Positions 1-5,115 of a stretch of DNA of 5,139 nucleotides are shown here, one piece after another. The DNA lies in NCBI GenBank assembly GCA_905215845.1, contig CAJMRU010000090.1, positions 1 to 5,139 on the forward strand, in the 5' to 3' direction. The DNA is from an uncultured bacterium (GTDB taxonomy: Bacteria > Bacillota > Clostridia > TANB77 > CAG-508). Numbering within the stretch: position 1 is the first letter of the stretch; each line of letters opens with the position of its first letter. A program made the position numbers and the translations under genes. The notes beneath the pieces are model-generated. The model saw only the letters and a list, made by a program, of their open reading frames with translations. It ran no database searches and was not told the DNA's origin.

Positions 1-477
1 GAGAGACAAAATTAGTATTAATAATATAGGAACTATTATTTTTAAATATAATATATCAACATTTTTTAATAACTTTACTATACAAGGATGTATAAAATCT
101 ATAAAAAGTACTCCTAAAAACCCCCAAGCAATTGAGTTTGTTAAACAAATTCTTCCTTTATAATTAAATTTGTGGTCTGAGTAATCCCAATATTTTGTCT
201 TAAATAATTTTTCTAATATTACTCCTACTATATATTCCCATAAACTTAAAAATATTATTGACATTATAAAAAGTAATATTTTAGAATTTGAAAAGTTCTT
301 TAAAAATAATATCATTATTATTGCCCCACATCCATATATAGGACATATTGGACCTCTTAGAAAACCTGTATTTATTATTTTTTTCTCACAAAAACTTCTA
401 AATATACTTTCTAAAACCCAACCTAAAAATGAATATATAATAAAATATGTTGCTAATTCTAATAATTGTATCGCCAT
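1..477 (-). CDS. PF06541-family multi-pass membrane protein (putative ABC-transporter type IV, CmpB-like), C-terminus off the window
   Basis: The frame is open from ATG at 477 down to base 1 (159 codons, no stop), so the gene is cut by the left edge. My translation shows about five hydrophobic segments: residues 5-25, 39-60, 66-92, 112-133 and 143-159. Hallmarks I associate with the PF06541 family are all present in order: YSFLGWVLES (15-24), GFLRGPICPIYGCGA (38-52), LWEYIVGVILEKLF (79-92), YWDYSDHKFNYKGRICL (96-112) and SIAWG (115-119). Members are integral membrane proteins named by weak similarity to ABC permeases. To my knowledge their substrate and role are not established, and no ATPase partner is visible here. 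The start is supported by GAAAGGA five bases upstream and by beginning just before the first helix. It lies 59 nt after the 301-residue gene with no clear promoter between, so read-through transcription is likely. Family assignment is confident; function is not. Confidence 0.88.
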   Translation of the reverse strand, partial: MAIQLLELATYFIIYSFLGWVLESIFRSFCEKKIINTGFLRGPICPIYGCGAIIMILFLKNFSNSKILLFIMSIIFLSLWEYIVGVILEKLFKTKYWDYSDHKFNYKGRICLTNSIAWGFLGVLFIDFIHPCIVKLLKNVDILYLKIIVPILLILILSL

Positions 478-490
478 TTATTTCCTTTCA
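478..490 (-). promoter_or_regulatory. Ribosome binding site of the PF06541 gene
   Basis: On the minus strand TGAAAGGAAATAA directly precedes the ATG at 477. GAAAGGA is a fair Shine-Dalgarno sequence, five bases from the ATG. It supports this start for a gene whose other end is outside the window. The site begins only a few bases after the hairpin at 494-523. Confidence 0.7.
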
Positions 491-493
491 ATT

Positions 494-523
494 AATTCTC
501 TACACATAAATATGTAGAGAATT
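494..523 (-). terminator. Intergenic hairpin between the 301-residue gene and the PF06541 gene (weak terminator or regulatory stem)
   Basis: Perfect 11-bp inverted repeat: AATTCTCTACA (494-504) and TGTAGAGAATT (513-523), with an 8-nt loop. In the minus-strand transcript the next inner pair is a U-G wobble, while in the plus-strand transcript it is a C-A mismatch. The stem is therefore slightly better in the direction of the genes. It lies 13 nt after the TAA of the upstream gene. There is no U-tract after it (AATTAATTGAAAGG follows) and the stem is AT-rich, so it would be a poor intrinsic terminator. It may instead attenuate, protect an mRNA end, or tune translation of the gene whose ribosome binding site follows. 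Confidence 0.5.
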
Positions 524-536
524 TATAATTTATTAT

Positions 537-1442
537 TTATTTAGTTTTCTTTGCTTTAGTTTTATCTGATGCTATTCCATCTAGGTTATACGCTGTAATT
601 TCAACTATATTCTCACCATCTTTTAATGGTAATTTTATTTTCATTTCTTTTTGATTTTCTTTCGCTTTCATAGTTTTACTTTCACCATTTACTAAGAATT
701 CTACTCTGTCTAATCCTGAATCATCTGTAACTGTTATCAAGAAGTTTTCTTTATTATCATCTAATTTTACTTGTATTTTTGGTTTTACTACTCCTTTGAT
801 TTTTTGTTCTTTAGTAATAGTTTCATTATTTTTATCTACTAAAATAACTGTTAAAGTATGTTCACCCATTGGAATTTCTATCTCTTGGTCAACTGTTGTA
901 GCATTTATATCAATTTTTTCTTCTTGCTCTTCGTCCCATCTATATGTCATATATGAAATTTCTGTTTCTGCTTCTGCCATTACTTTAACTTTTCCGTTGT
1001 TTATTTCCATTTTAATTAAATCTTCTGTTTCGTATGTTTGCTCATTAGATATTTCTTGCCCTTCAATATCTGTAACAGAAACATATAATTTATTACTTCC
1101 TCCAGGTATTTCTATTTCTTGTTCTATATATTTTCTTCCATTTCCTGTTATGATTTTACTATCCTGCTCATTCCAATGATATTCAATCTTATCTATCGCT
1201 TTATCATGTGTCACCTTTAATAATACTGTTTTATTGTCTTTTTGTTCTTCTGTAATAGAAGGTTTAGTAGGAATATTATTTTTATCTACTGCATTTTTAT
1301 AAATTGCATATGAAGCTGTACTAATCATTATAATTCCAAATATAATTAATACAATGGAAAAAATTTTCACAATGGTATGTATTTCCATTGGTCCACCTTT
1401 TTTATTTTTATCTAAATTACTTGTAGATAATATTTGATTCAT
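537..1442 (-). CDS. Membrane-anchored extracellular protein with three Ig-like repeats, function unknown
   Basis: 301 residues. A lysine-containing N-terminus (DKNKK, 11-15) is followed by one hydrophobic segment at about 24-48 with no clear signal-peptidase site, so it is best read as a signal anchor with the rest outside the cell. The ectodomain is three related units of about 80 residues (about 60-140, 141-217 and 218-301). Each has a strand such as DKIEYHWNE / YMTYRWDEE / DRVEFLVNGE and then an E-I-x-[IL]-P-x-G-x-[NH]-x-[LIV] turn followed by D/N-x-x-G or similar. This matches bacterial Ig-like (Big-type) beta sandwiches. The protein is rich in Lys and Glu and ends in KKTK, with no sortase motif, enzyme motif or Cys pair. 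ATG at 1442 is chosen for its strong SD (AGAGGTGAG) and a promoter just upstream. Met19 is a credible second start. A structural or binding role at the envelope is inference from architecture; I do not recognise a named family. Confidence 0.85.
   Translation of the reverse strand: MNQILSTSNLDKNKKGGPMEIHTIVKIFSIVLIIFGIIMISTASYAIYKNAVDKNNIPTKPSITEEQKDNKTVLLKVTHDKAIDKIEYHWNEQDSKIITGNGRKYIEQEIEIPGGSNKLYVSVTDIEGQEISNEQTYETEDLIKMEINNGKVKVMAEAETEISYMTYRWDEEQEEKIDINATTVDQEIEIPMGEHTLTVILVDKNNETITKEQKIKGVVKPKIQVKLDDNKENFLITVTDDSGLDRVEFLVNGESKTMKAKENQKEMKIKLPLKDGENIVEITAYNLDGIASDKTKAKKTK
540..1265 (-). repeat. Three tandem Ig-like protein repeats (about 80 residues each)
   Basis: The clearest anchor is the strand-turn-strand QEIEIPGGSNKLYVSV (108-123), QEIEIPMGEHTLTVIL (186-201) and MKIKLPLKDGENIVEI (267-282). 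Spacing between copies is 78 and about 81 residues. A second aligned strand lies about 25 residues earlier in each unit (IDKIEYHW, ISYMTYRW, LDRVEFLV). The first two copies resemble each other most. Unit boundaries are approximate, taken from the repeat period. Confidence 0.75.
1386..1398 (-). promoter_or_regulatory. Alternative internal start (Met19) with its own Shine-Dalgarno in the 301-residue gene
   Basis: The minus strand reads AAGGTGGACCAATG, so AAGGTGG lies about 4-5 bases before an in-frame ATG at 1388. These are the codons for Lys-Gly-Gly-Pro (15-18). Starting here gives MEIHTIVKIF, which places the membrane segment almost at the N-terminus as is usual for signal anchors. The upstream start at 1442 has an equally good site, so sequence alone cannot choose. 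Confidence 0.4.
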
Positions 1443-1445
1443 ATA

Positions 1446-1454
1446 CTCACCTCT
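1446..1454 (-). promoter_or_regulatory. Ribosome binding site deciding the 1442 start
   Basis: The minus strand reads AGAGGTGAG followed by TAT and the ATG at 1442. The GAGGTG core is five bases from the start codon, which supports translation from Met1. Confidence 0.75.
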
Positions 1455-1472
1455 ATGCCTTTCTTCGAAAAA

Positions 1473-1501
1473 ATTATATCATACCTAAAAATAAAAGTAA
1501 A
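1473..1501 (-). promoter_or_regulatory. SigA-type promoter with extended -10 for the 301-residue gene
   Basis: On the minus strand the -35 is TTTACT (1496-1501, 4 of 6 consensus). A 17-nt spacer follows (1479-1495), then a perfect TATAAT -10 (1473-1478) preceded by TGA, which gives the TGnTATAAT extended -10. The predicted transcription start is near 1466, giving a leader of about 24 nt that includes the ribosome binding site. It lies after the hairpin at 1528-1566, so this gene has its own transcription start. Confidence 0.75.
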
Positions 1502-1527
1502 CATTATTCATACAAATTTCCACAACT

Positions 1528-1566
1528 TTAAAGTCGGAGACATTTGATTTTTGCCTCCGACTTCAA
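1528..1566 (-). terminator. Probable transcription terminator of the surface adhesin gene
   Basis: The inverted repeat AAGTCGGAG (1531-1539) and CTCCGACTT (1555-1563) is perfect over 9 bp. In the minus-strand transcript the stem extends without a break to 14 bp through two G-U pairs (TTGAAGTCGGAGGC with GTCTCCGACTTTAA), with a loop of about 11 nt. In the plus transcript these two positions are A-C mismatches, so the structure suits the minus strand. It starts 32 nt after the TAA of the adhesin gene. It is much more GC-rich than its surroundings, as expected of a terminator. The run of U after the stem is poor (AGTTGTGG follows), so efficiency may be partial. Confidence 0.65.
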
Positions 1567-1598
1567 GATTAACTTTAAGTCAACTTTCAATTAATATT

Positions 1599-4500
1599 TT
1601 ATATTACATATTTTTTAATTAAGAATACTCCTCCTGCTATTGTTACTAATACTACTAATCCCAATCCTACATATGTTATTGCTTTACCTGTTTCTATTGA
1701 TAATATTACTGGTGCATCATCTATATCATCTTCTCCTGGTTTTTTGTTGTCTGGTGTTGAGTCTCTATCTGGTACTCCTTTGTCATTATAGTCTTTTGAT
1801 ATTTCTGCTATATTTGTTTTTAGTCCCATATTATCTTCACTATTTATCCATGTTAACAATACTTCTACATCTGCTGATTCCCCTGGTTGTAATAATGTGT
1901 TTTCTAATTGTGTTGTTGATATCACATTATTTCCTTCATCTTTCCAGTATGGGTTATCTGTTGCTACAAATTTTAGTCCTTCTGGTACATAGTCTGTTAT
2001 TTCTTTTGCATATCCTGCTATGTCTCCTTCATTTGTTACTCTTATTGAGTATCTGAATTTTACTGTTACTTTCTTTAAGTCTTTTCTATATAATTCTACT
2101 TTTACTACTGGTTCTGGATCCATATCTGGTGTATGTCCTGTTTGGGTTACTGTTTGTTTTCCATCTTCTATTACTATCGCTTCTGTTACCCATTTTCTTA
2201 ATGCTAAGTCAAAATATCTTAATTTTATATATTCTTTATCTTGGTCGTCCTCTCCATCTACCCATTTATCTGGTGTTGAGTCTTTATCTTCTACTGGGTT
2301 TCCTTCTTTATCACTATCTTCTGATATTTGTGCTGAGTTTATTATTACTTTATCTGATCCATTTGGCTCAACTACTTCAAATGCTACTTCTATATCTCTA
2401 TGATCTGGATTTGTCTCACTTATTTCTTCATTTTTATTAAATGCTTTTAATAAGTTTTCTCCTTCTTTTTCTTCTTGCTCTTTTGATAAGTAATCTGTTG
2501 TTATTTTTTCTGCTTCTTCTACGTTTTCTGTCTCTTTTCCTTCTTTATCATACATTACCCATCTATATTTAACATTTGTTTCATTTTCTGGTAAGAATTT
2601 TAGTCCATCTGGTATATCATCTGATACTAATTGTGCATATCCATCAATATCTCCTTCGTTATATACTCTTATTGTATATGTTACTATATCTCCTGTTACT
2701 ACATCCATTGGATCTTTTGGATGATTATATGTTATTTTATCTTTTTCTTTATCATAGCTTGGTTGTGGTACTCTTGTTGTTACCTCTTGTTCATCTATTT
2801 TTGTTATAAATTTTCTTAATGCTAAGTCAAATTCTTGTAACATTATATTATCATAATCTTCATCATCTTCATATTTCACCCATTCTTCTGGTTTTGAATC
2901 TCTATCTTCTACAGGATTTCCTTCACTATCTGAATCATCTGTAATTGCTGCTTCATTTCTTATAATACCAATGCTTGGATCTGTTGCAACAACTTTTAAT
3001 ATTACTGAAACTTCTCTGTAATCTGGATTTCTATTATCTTTTTCATCACTATATGGTTTAGATGAATCAAAAGCTTTTATTAAATTAGCTCCTTTAGTTG
3101 TTATTTCTTCTCCTTTTCCTTTTGCTAAATAGTCTGTTGTAATTTTAGAAGCATCTCCTTTTACATATGTCCATCCCATTTTTGTATTATATTCTACTGC
3201 TGCTAATTCGTCTTTATCAGTTATAGGATTCATATCTTTATCAATCGTTGCTCCTAAGAATTCCAATCCTTCTGGGATATCTTCTGTTATTTGAGAAGCA
3301 TATCCATCAATTTCACCTTCATTATATATTCTTAAAGTATATTTTACTAAATCACCTGTTTTTACCGAAACTGGTTCTTTATTTAATTGGTAATCTGCTG
3401 TTGTTGCAGTTCCATTTGCTAATTTAGTTATATCTACACCTTGTATTCTTTCCTTAACATTTTTTCCATTTACTTCTACTATTCTTTTAACAAGTTTTAA
3501 ATCAAAATCTTTCTTTTCGATTATTGGTTCTTTTTTTACTATTAATTTTTCAAAATCATCATCATCTTGTTCACCTTTATAAAAATAATTTGGATCTGAT
3601 AATTCTGTTTTGTTTTGAGAATTTCCTTTATAATTATCCATATTATCTTTATTTACATTTGGAATTGTTGAAGGTTCTGAATCTCTATCTGCTCCAACTT
3701 GGTCTGTTATTACTGTACCATTTGCATCTACTTCTTCTGCTATATACGCTACATTTGTTAAAACTTTATTATCTTCCTCAGTTGTAACTACTGCTTCTAT
3801 TTCAATAGTTTCTGAATCTATTTTTCCTTTAGTATATGCTTTTAAGTTTTGTTTATTATCTTGTTTCTTTGTAAGTGTCAATGTATTTGTTTCTTCATTA
3901 TAATCTACATCATAACCTTGTGTATTTATTTTTGAATATTTTAGTCCTGTTGGTAATTGATCAACTATTTTTGTTGCTCTTCCATCAACTTCACCCTCAT
4001 TATATATAGTTAAATTATATGTAACTATAGCATCCTTTTTTACTTCTATTGGATCTTTCCTATGTTTATATGTTGCTGTTGTTCCGTCTTCTAAAGTTTT
4101 TTCATCTATCACTGGTACTCTAGAACTTGTAACATTTACTCCATTTATTTTTGTTATATATTTTCTTAATGCTAAATCAAAATCTTGAGGTTGTCTTTCT
4201 ATCTCCATTAAGGGTTGCTCTTGATTATTTTTGCTTGACGCATATAATGTTAATTGTGTTTTATAATTACCATTTGGATCTGCGTAATTATTAGCATTTT
4301 TATTTGCTGTATCTATTAAATATTTATATAATAATTCTGCTTGTTGTTGTTTTTGGAAACCTGCACTAGCATTTGGTACTGTACTTGTTGGATTATATTC
4401 ACTAAAGTTTTTATATGTACTTCCATCTTCTGTATACCATAACCAAGAAGTATTGTTATATTTATCATATTTATTATTTTCTTCTCCATAATTAGTAAAG

Positions 4501-5066
4501 TACCACATAGCTGCTTGTTGAATAGCTTTTATTTCATCATCTGATAATTCAAAATCCCAAGCCTCTTTATATATTCCAGCATTCTCTAATAATGTATTTT
4601 TTTCATTCTCTGTTGAAACTCCTGGTAAATATATAATATCAGCAATAGCTAAAAGATTATTATAATGTCCACCATTAACAAGTTTATTTAATACATCATT
4701 TTGTTTTGCTATTTCTTCTCTTTCTGTATACATATTAAAACTTAAATTATATTCTGCATTTTTCTTTACATCACTAAACCCTACTCCTGCTTTTACACAA
4801 TATACATTTACTTCCTTAGGGTCACTAAAATTACTACTGCTATATTGCACTATATTCCAAATTTTAGCTGCTGAACCAGTTACACCATTTGTATCAGGAT
4901 TTCCTATTGCATATCCTAAATTTGGTGTTGATAGTGTCCTTAATTCTGTTATTCCAAAATACAATGGTGGATTAAGTGTCATTGCTTTAGCTATATTAGG
5001 TAATAACATTAGTACTACTGTTATTAATGTTGATAAACTTGCTAATAATACTCTTTTTAATTTCAT
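1599..5066 (-). CDS. Secreted thioester-domain surface adhesin with four DUF11-like stalk repeats
   Basis: 1155 residues. A signal peptide (1-28, KLKR then a hydrophobic core, ending AKA) is followed by a thioester domain (about 35-265). YC-V at 89-91 supplies the Cys, and IQQAAMW at 182-188 matches the family pattern Q-x-A-hydrophobic-W with Q184 as partner. In known Gram-positive thioester adhesins this Cys-Gln bond reacts covalently with host surface molecules. The stalk follows: four beta repeats (295-470, 520-729, 745-935, 951-1107). Each opens with FDL-x-L-x-K, carries YNEG/TNEG...P-x-GL-x-[FY], and ends with an Asn strand and an acidic D-x-DS-x-P motif. The C-terminus has SIETG (1123-1127), a hydrophobic helix (1129-1150) and KK, which resembles a sorting signal but lacks LPxTG. 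The ATG at 5066 has AAAAGGAG eight bases upstream and begins directly with the signal peptide. It is transcribed from its own promoter. Ligand and anchoring mode are inferred, not shown. Confidence 0.9.
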   Translation of the reverse strand: MKLKRVLLASLSTLITVVLMLLPNIAKAMTLNPPLYFGITELRTLSTPNLGYAIGNPDTNGVTGSAAKIWNIVQYSSSNFSDPKEVNVYCVKAGVGFSDVKKNAEYNLSFNMYTEREEIAKQNDVLNKLVNGGHYNNLLAIADIIYLPGVSTENEKNTLLENAGIYKEAWDFELSDDEIKAIQQAAMWYFTNYGEENNKYDKYNNTSWLWYTEDGSTYKNFSEYNPTSTVPNASAGFQKQQQAELLYKYLIDTANKNANNYADPNGNYKTQLTLYASSKNNQEQPLMEIERQPQDFDLALRKYITKINGVNVTSSRVPVIDEKTLEDGTTATYKHRKDPIEVKKDAIVTYNLTIYNEGEVDGRATKIVDQLPTGLKYSKINTQGYDVDYNEETNTLTLTKKQDNKQNLKAYTKGKIDSETIEIEAVVTTEEDNKVLTNVAYIAEEVDANGTVITDQVGADRDSEPSTIPNVNKDNMDNYKGNSQNKTELSDPNYFYKGEQDDDDFEKLIVKKEPIIEKKDFDLKLVKRIVEVNGKNVKERIQGVDITKLANGTATTADYQLNKEPVSVKTGDLVKYTLRIYNEGEIDGYASQITEDIPEGLEFLGATIDKDMNPITDKDELAAVEYNTKMGWTYVKGDASKITTDYLAKGKGEEITTKGANLIKAFDSSKPYSDEKDNRNPDYREVSVILKVVATDPSIGIIRNEAAITDDSDSEGNPVEDRDSKPEEWVKYEDDEDYDNIMLQEFDLALRKFITKIDEQEVTTRVPQPSYDKEKDKITYNHPKDPMDVVTGDIVTYTIRVYNEGDIDGYAQLVSDDIPDGLKFLPENETNVKYRWVMYDKEGKETENVEEAEKITTDYLSKEQEEKEGENLLKAFNKNEEISETNPDHRDIEVAFEVVEPNGSDKVIINSAQISEDSDKEGNPVEDKDSTPDKWVDGEDDQDKEYIKLRYFDLALRKWVTEAIVIEDGKQTVTQTGHTPDMDPEPVVKVELYRKDLKKVTVKFRYSIRVTNEGDIAGYAKEITDYVPEGLKFVATDNPYWKDEGNNVISTTQLENTLLQPGESADVEVLLTWINSEDNMGLKTNIAEISKDYNDKGVPDRDSTPDNKKPGEDDIDDAPVILSIETGKAITYVGLGLVVLVTIAGGVFLIKKYVI
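1617..1700 (-). other. C-terminal membrane anchor / atypical sorting signal of the adhesin
   Basis: Residues 1123-1127 are SIETG, then KAITYVG leads into a hydrophobic segment (1129-1150) and a short KKYVI tail. Order and spacing match a cell-wall sorting signal (xxxTG, helix, basic tail). The Leu-Pro of LPxTG is absent, and only Thr-Gly is kept. The segment may serve a sortase with different specificity or may simply hold the protein in the membrane. Confidence 0.55.
1746..2216 (-). repeat. Stalk repeat 4 of the adhesin (short form)
   Basis: Residues about 951-1107. It opens YFDLALRKWVTE (951-962) and carries YSIRVTNEGDIAGYA (1006-1020) and VPEGLKF (1027-1033). It then has the PGES-x-x-VEV strand (1061-1069) typical of DUF11 repeats, TNIAEI (1084-1089) and closing DRDSTPDN (1100-1107). 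It lacks the inserted segment of repeats 2 and 3. Candidate crosslink residues are K958 and N1085. Confidence 0.75.
2262..2834 (-). repeat. Stalk repeat 3 of the adhesin (long form)
   Basis: Residues about 745-935. It opens EFDLALRKFITKI (745-757) and carries YTIRVYNEGDIDGYA (797-811) and IPDGLKF (818-824). The long-form insertion has KITTDYLSK (854-862) and NLLKAF (871-876). It closes with INSAQISEDSD (909-919) and EDKDSTPDKW (926-935). Candidate crosslink residues are K752 and N910. It is most like repeat 2. Confidence 0.75.
2880..3509 (-). repeat. Stalk repeat 2 of the adhesin (long form, divergent first strand)
   Basis: Residues about 520-729. It opens DFDLKLVKRIVEVNG (520-534), differing from the ALRK-x-[IV]T of the other copies but keeping a Lys at the same place. 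It carries YTLRIYNEGEIDGYA (576-590) and IPEGLEF (597-603). The insertion has KITTDYLAK (641-649) and NLIKAF (661-666). It closes with RNEAAITDDSD (703-713) and EDRDSKPEEW (720-729). Candidate crosslink residues are K527 and N704. An acidic linker (about 471-519, containing DDDD) separates it from repeat 1. Confidence 0.75.
3657..4184 (-). repeat. Stalk repeat 1 of the adhesin (short form)
   Basis: Residues about 295-470. It opens DFDLALRKYITKING (295-309) and carries YNLTIYNEGEVDGRA (350-364) and LPTGLKY (371-377). It closes with TNVAYIAEEVDANG (437-450) and DRDSEP (460-465). It lacks the ITTDYL...KAF insertion of repeats 2 and 3. Candidate crosslink residues are K302 and N438. Confidence 0.75.
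4272..4964 (-). other. Thioester domain region of the adhesin
   Basis: Residues about 35-265, directly after the signal peptide. C90 (codon at 4797-4799, in VYCVKAG) and Q184 (codon at 4515-4517, in IQQAAMWYFTN) are about 94 residues apart, in the order and contexts known for bacterial thioester domains (PF08341-like). C90 is the only Cys in the protein, which fits a reactive rather than a disulfide role. Domain edges are approximate. Confidence 0.82.
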
Positions 5067-5097
5067 ATTTTACACTCCTTTTAATCTATTTTACACT
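5066..5097 (-). repeat. 11-bp direct repeat in the adhesin leader
   Basis: On the plus strand TATTTTACACT occurs at 5066-5076 and again at 5087-5097, exactly 21 bp apart (about two helical turns). The upstream copy covers the -10 hexamer. The downstream copy runs from the edge of the Shine-Dalgarno to the start codon. It could be a tandem operator half-site pair or chance in AT-rich DNA. Confidence 0.4.
5075..5082 (-). promoter_or_regulatory. Ribosome binding site of the adhesin gene
   Basis: The minus strand reads AAAAGGAG, then TGTAAAAT (8 nt) and the ATG at 5066. This is a strong site at good spacing and fixes the start. The predicted mRNA 5' end lies almost at its first base. Confidence 0.8.
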
Positions 5098-5115
5098 ATT
5101 ATTTTATTTAGTCAA
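5088..5115 (-). promoter_or_regulatory. SigA-type promoter of the adhesin gene
   Basis: On the minus strand the -35 is TTGACT (5110-5115, 5 of 6 consensus), followed by a 16-nt spacer (5094-5109) and a -10 TAAAAT (5088-5093, 5 of 6). The sequence upstream of the -35 is A-rich, like an UP element, as far as the window edge. The predicted start is near 5081, so the leader is only about 15 nt. Confidence 0.65.

Noticed and set aside
478..540. A separate promoter for the PF06541 gene in the 59-nt gap
   Set aside because: AT-rich -10-like hexamers exist, but none has a credible -35 at 16-18 nt. In DNA this AT-rich such hits are expected by chance.
796..1179. Open reading frame on the plus strand opposite the Ig-repeat gene (127 codons)
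   Set aside because: It lies wholly antisense to a well-supported gene. Its Ser/Ile/Val-rich composition is the reverse complement of Glu/Asp/Lys-rich coding, and I recognise no domain in it.
537..1442. Cell-wall sorting signal or lipoprotein signal in the Ig-repeat protein
   Set aside because: There is no Cys lipobox after the N-terminal hydrophobic segment, no C-terminal hydrophobic helix and no TG motif. The protein is better read as a signal-anchored membrane protein.
1443..1598. Small RNA or riboswitch in the 156-nt gap between the two surface-protein genes
   Set aside because: The gap is explained by a terminator-like hairpin, a promoter and a ribosome binding site. The leader of about 24 nt is too short for a riboswitch.
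1640..3787. Several open frames on the plus strand opposite the adhesin (for example 1640-2056, 2020-2403, 2129-2440, 3524-3787)
   Set aside because: They are Leu-, Ser- or Tyr-rich low-complexity translations that mirror acidic, Lys-rich repeats on the other strand. They overlap one another in different frames and match no family. They are shadows.
1746..4184. Repeats considered as Cna-B / SpaA pilin domains
   Set aside because: The YNEG-x-x-DG...P-x-GL-x-[FY] core and PGES strand fit DUF11-like repeats better than the Cna-B pattern. Only the placing of Lys and Asn resembles the isopeptide domains.
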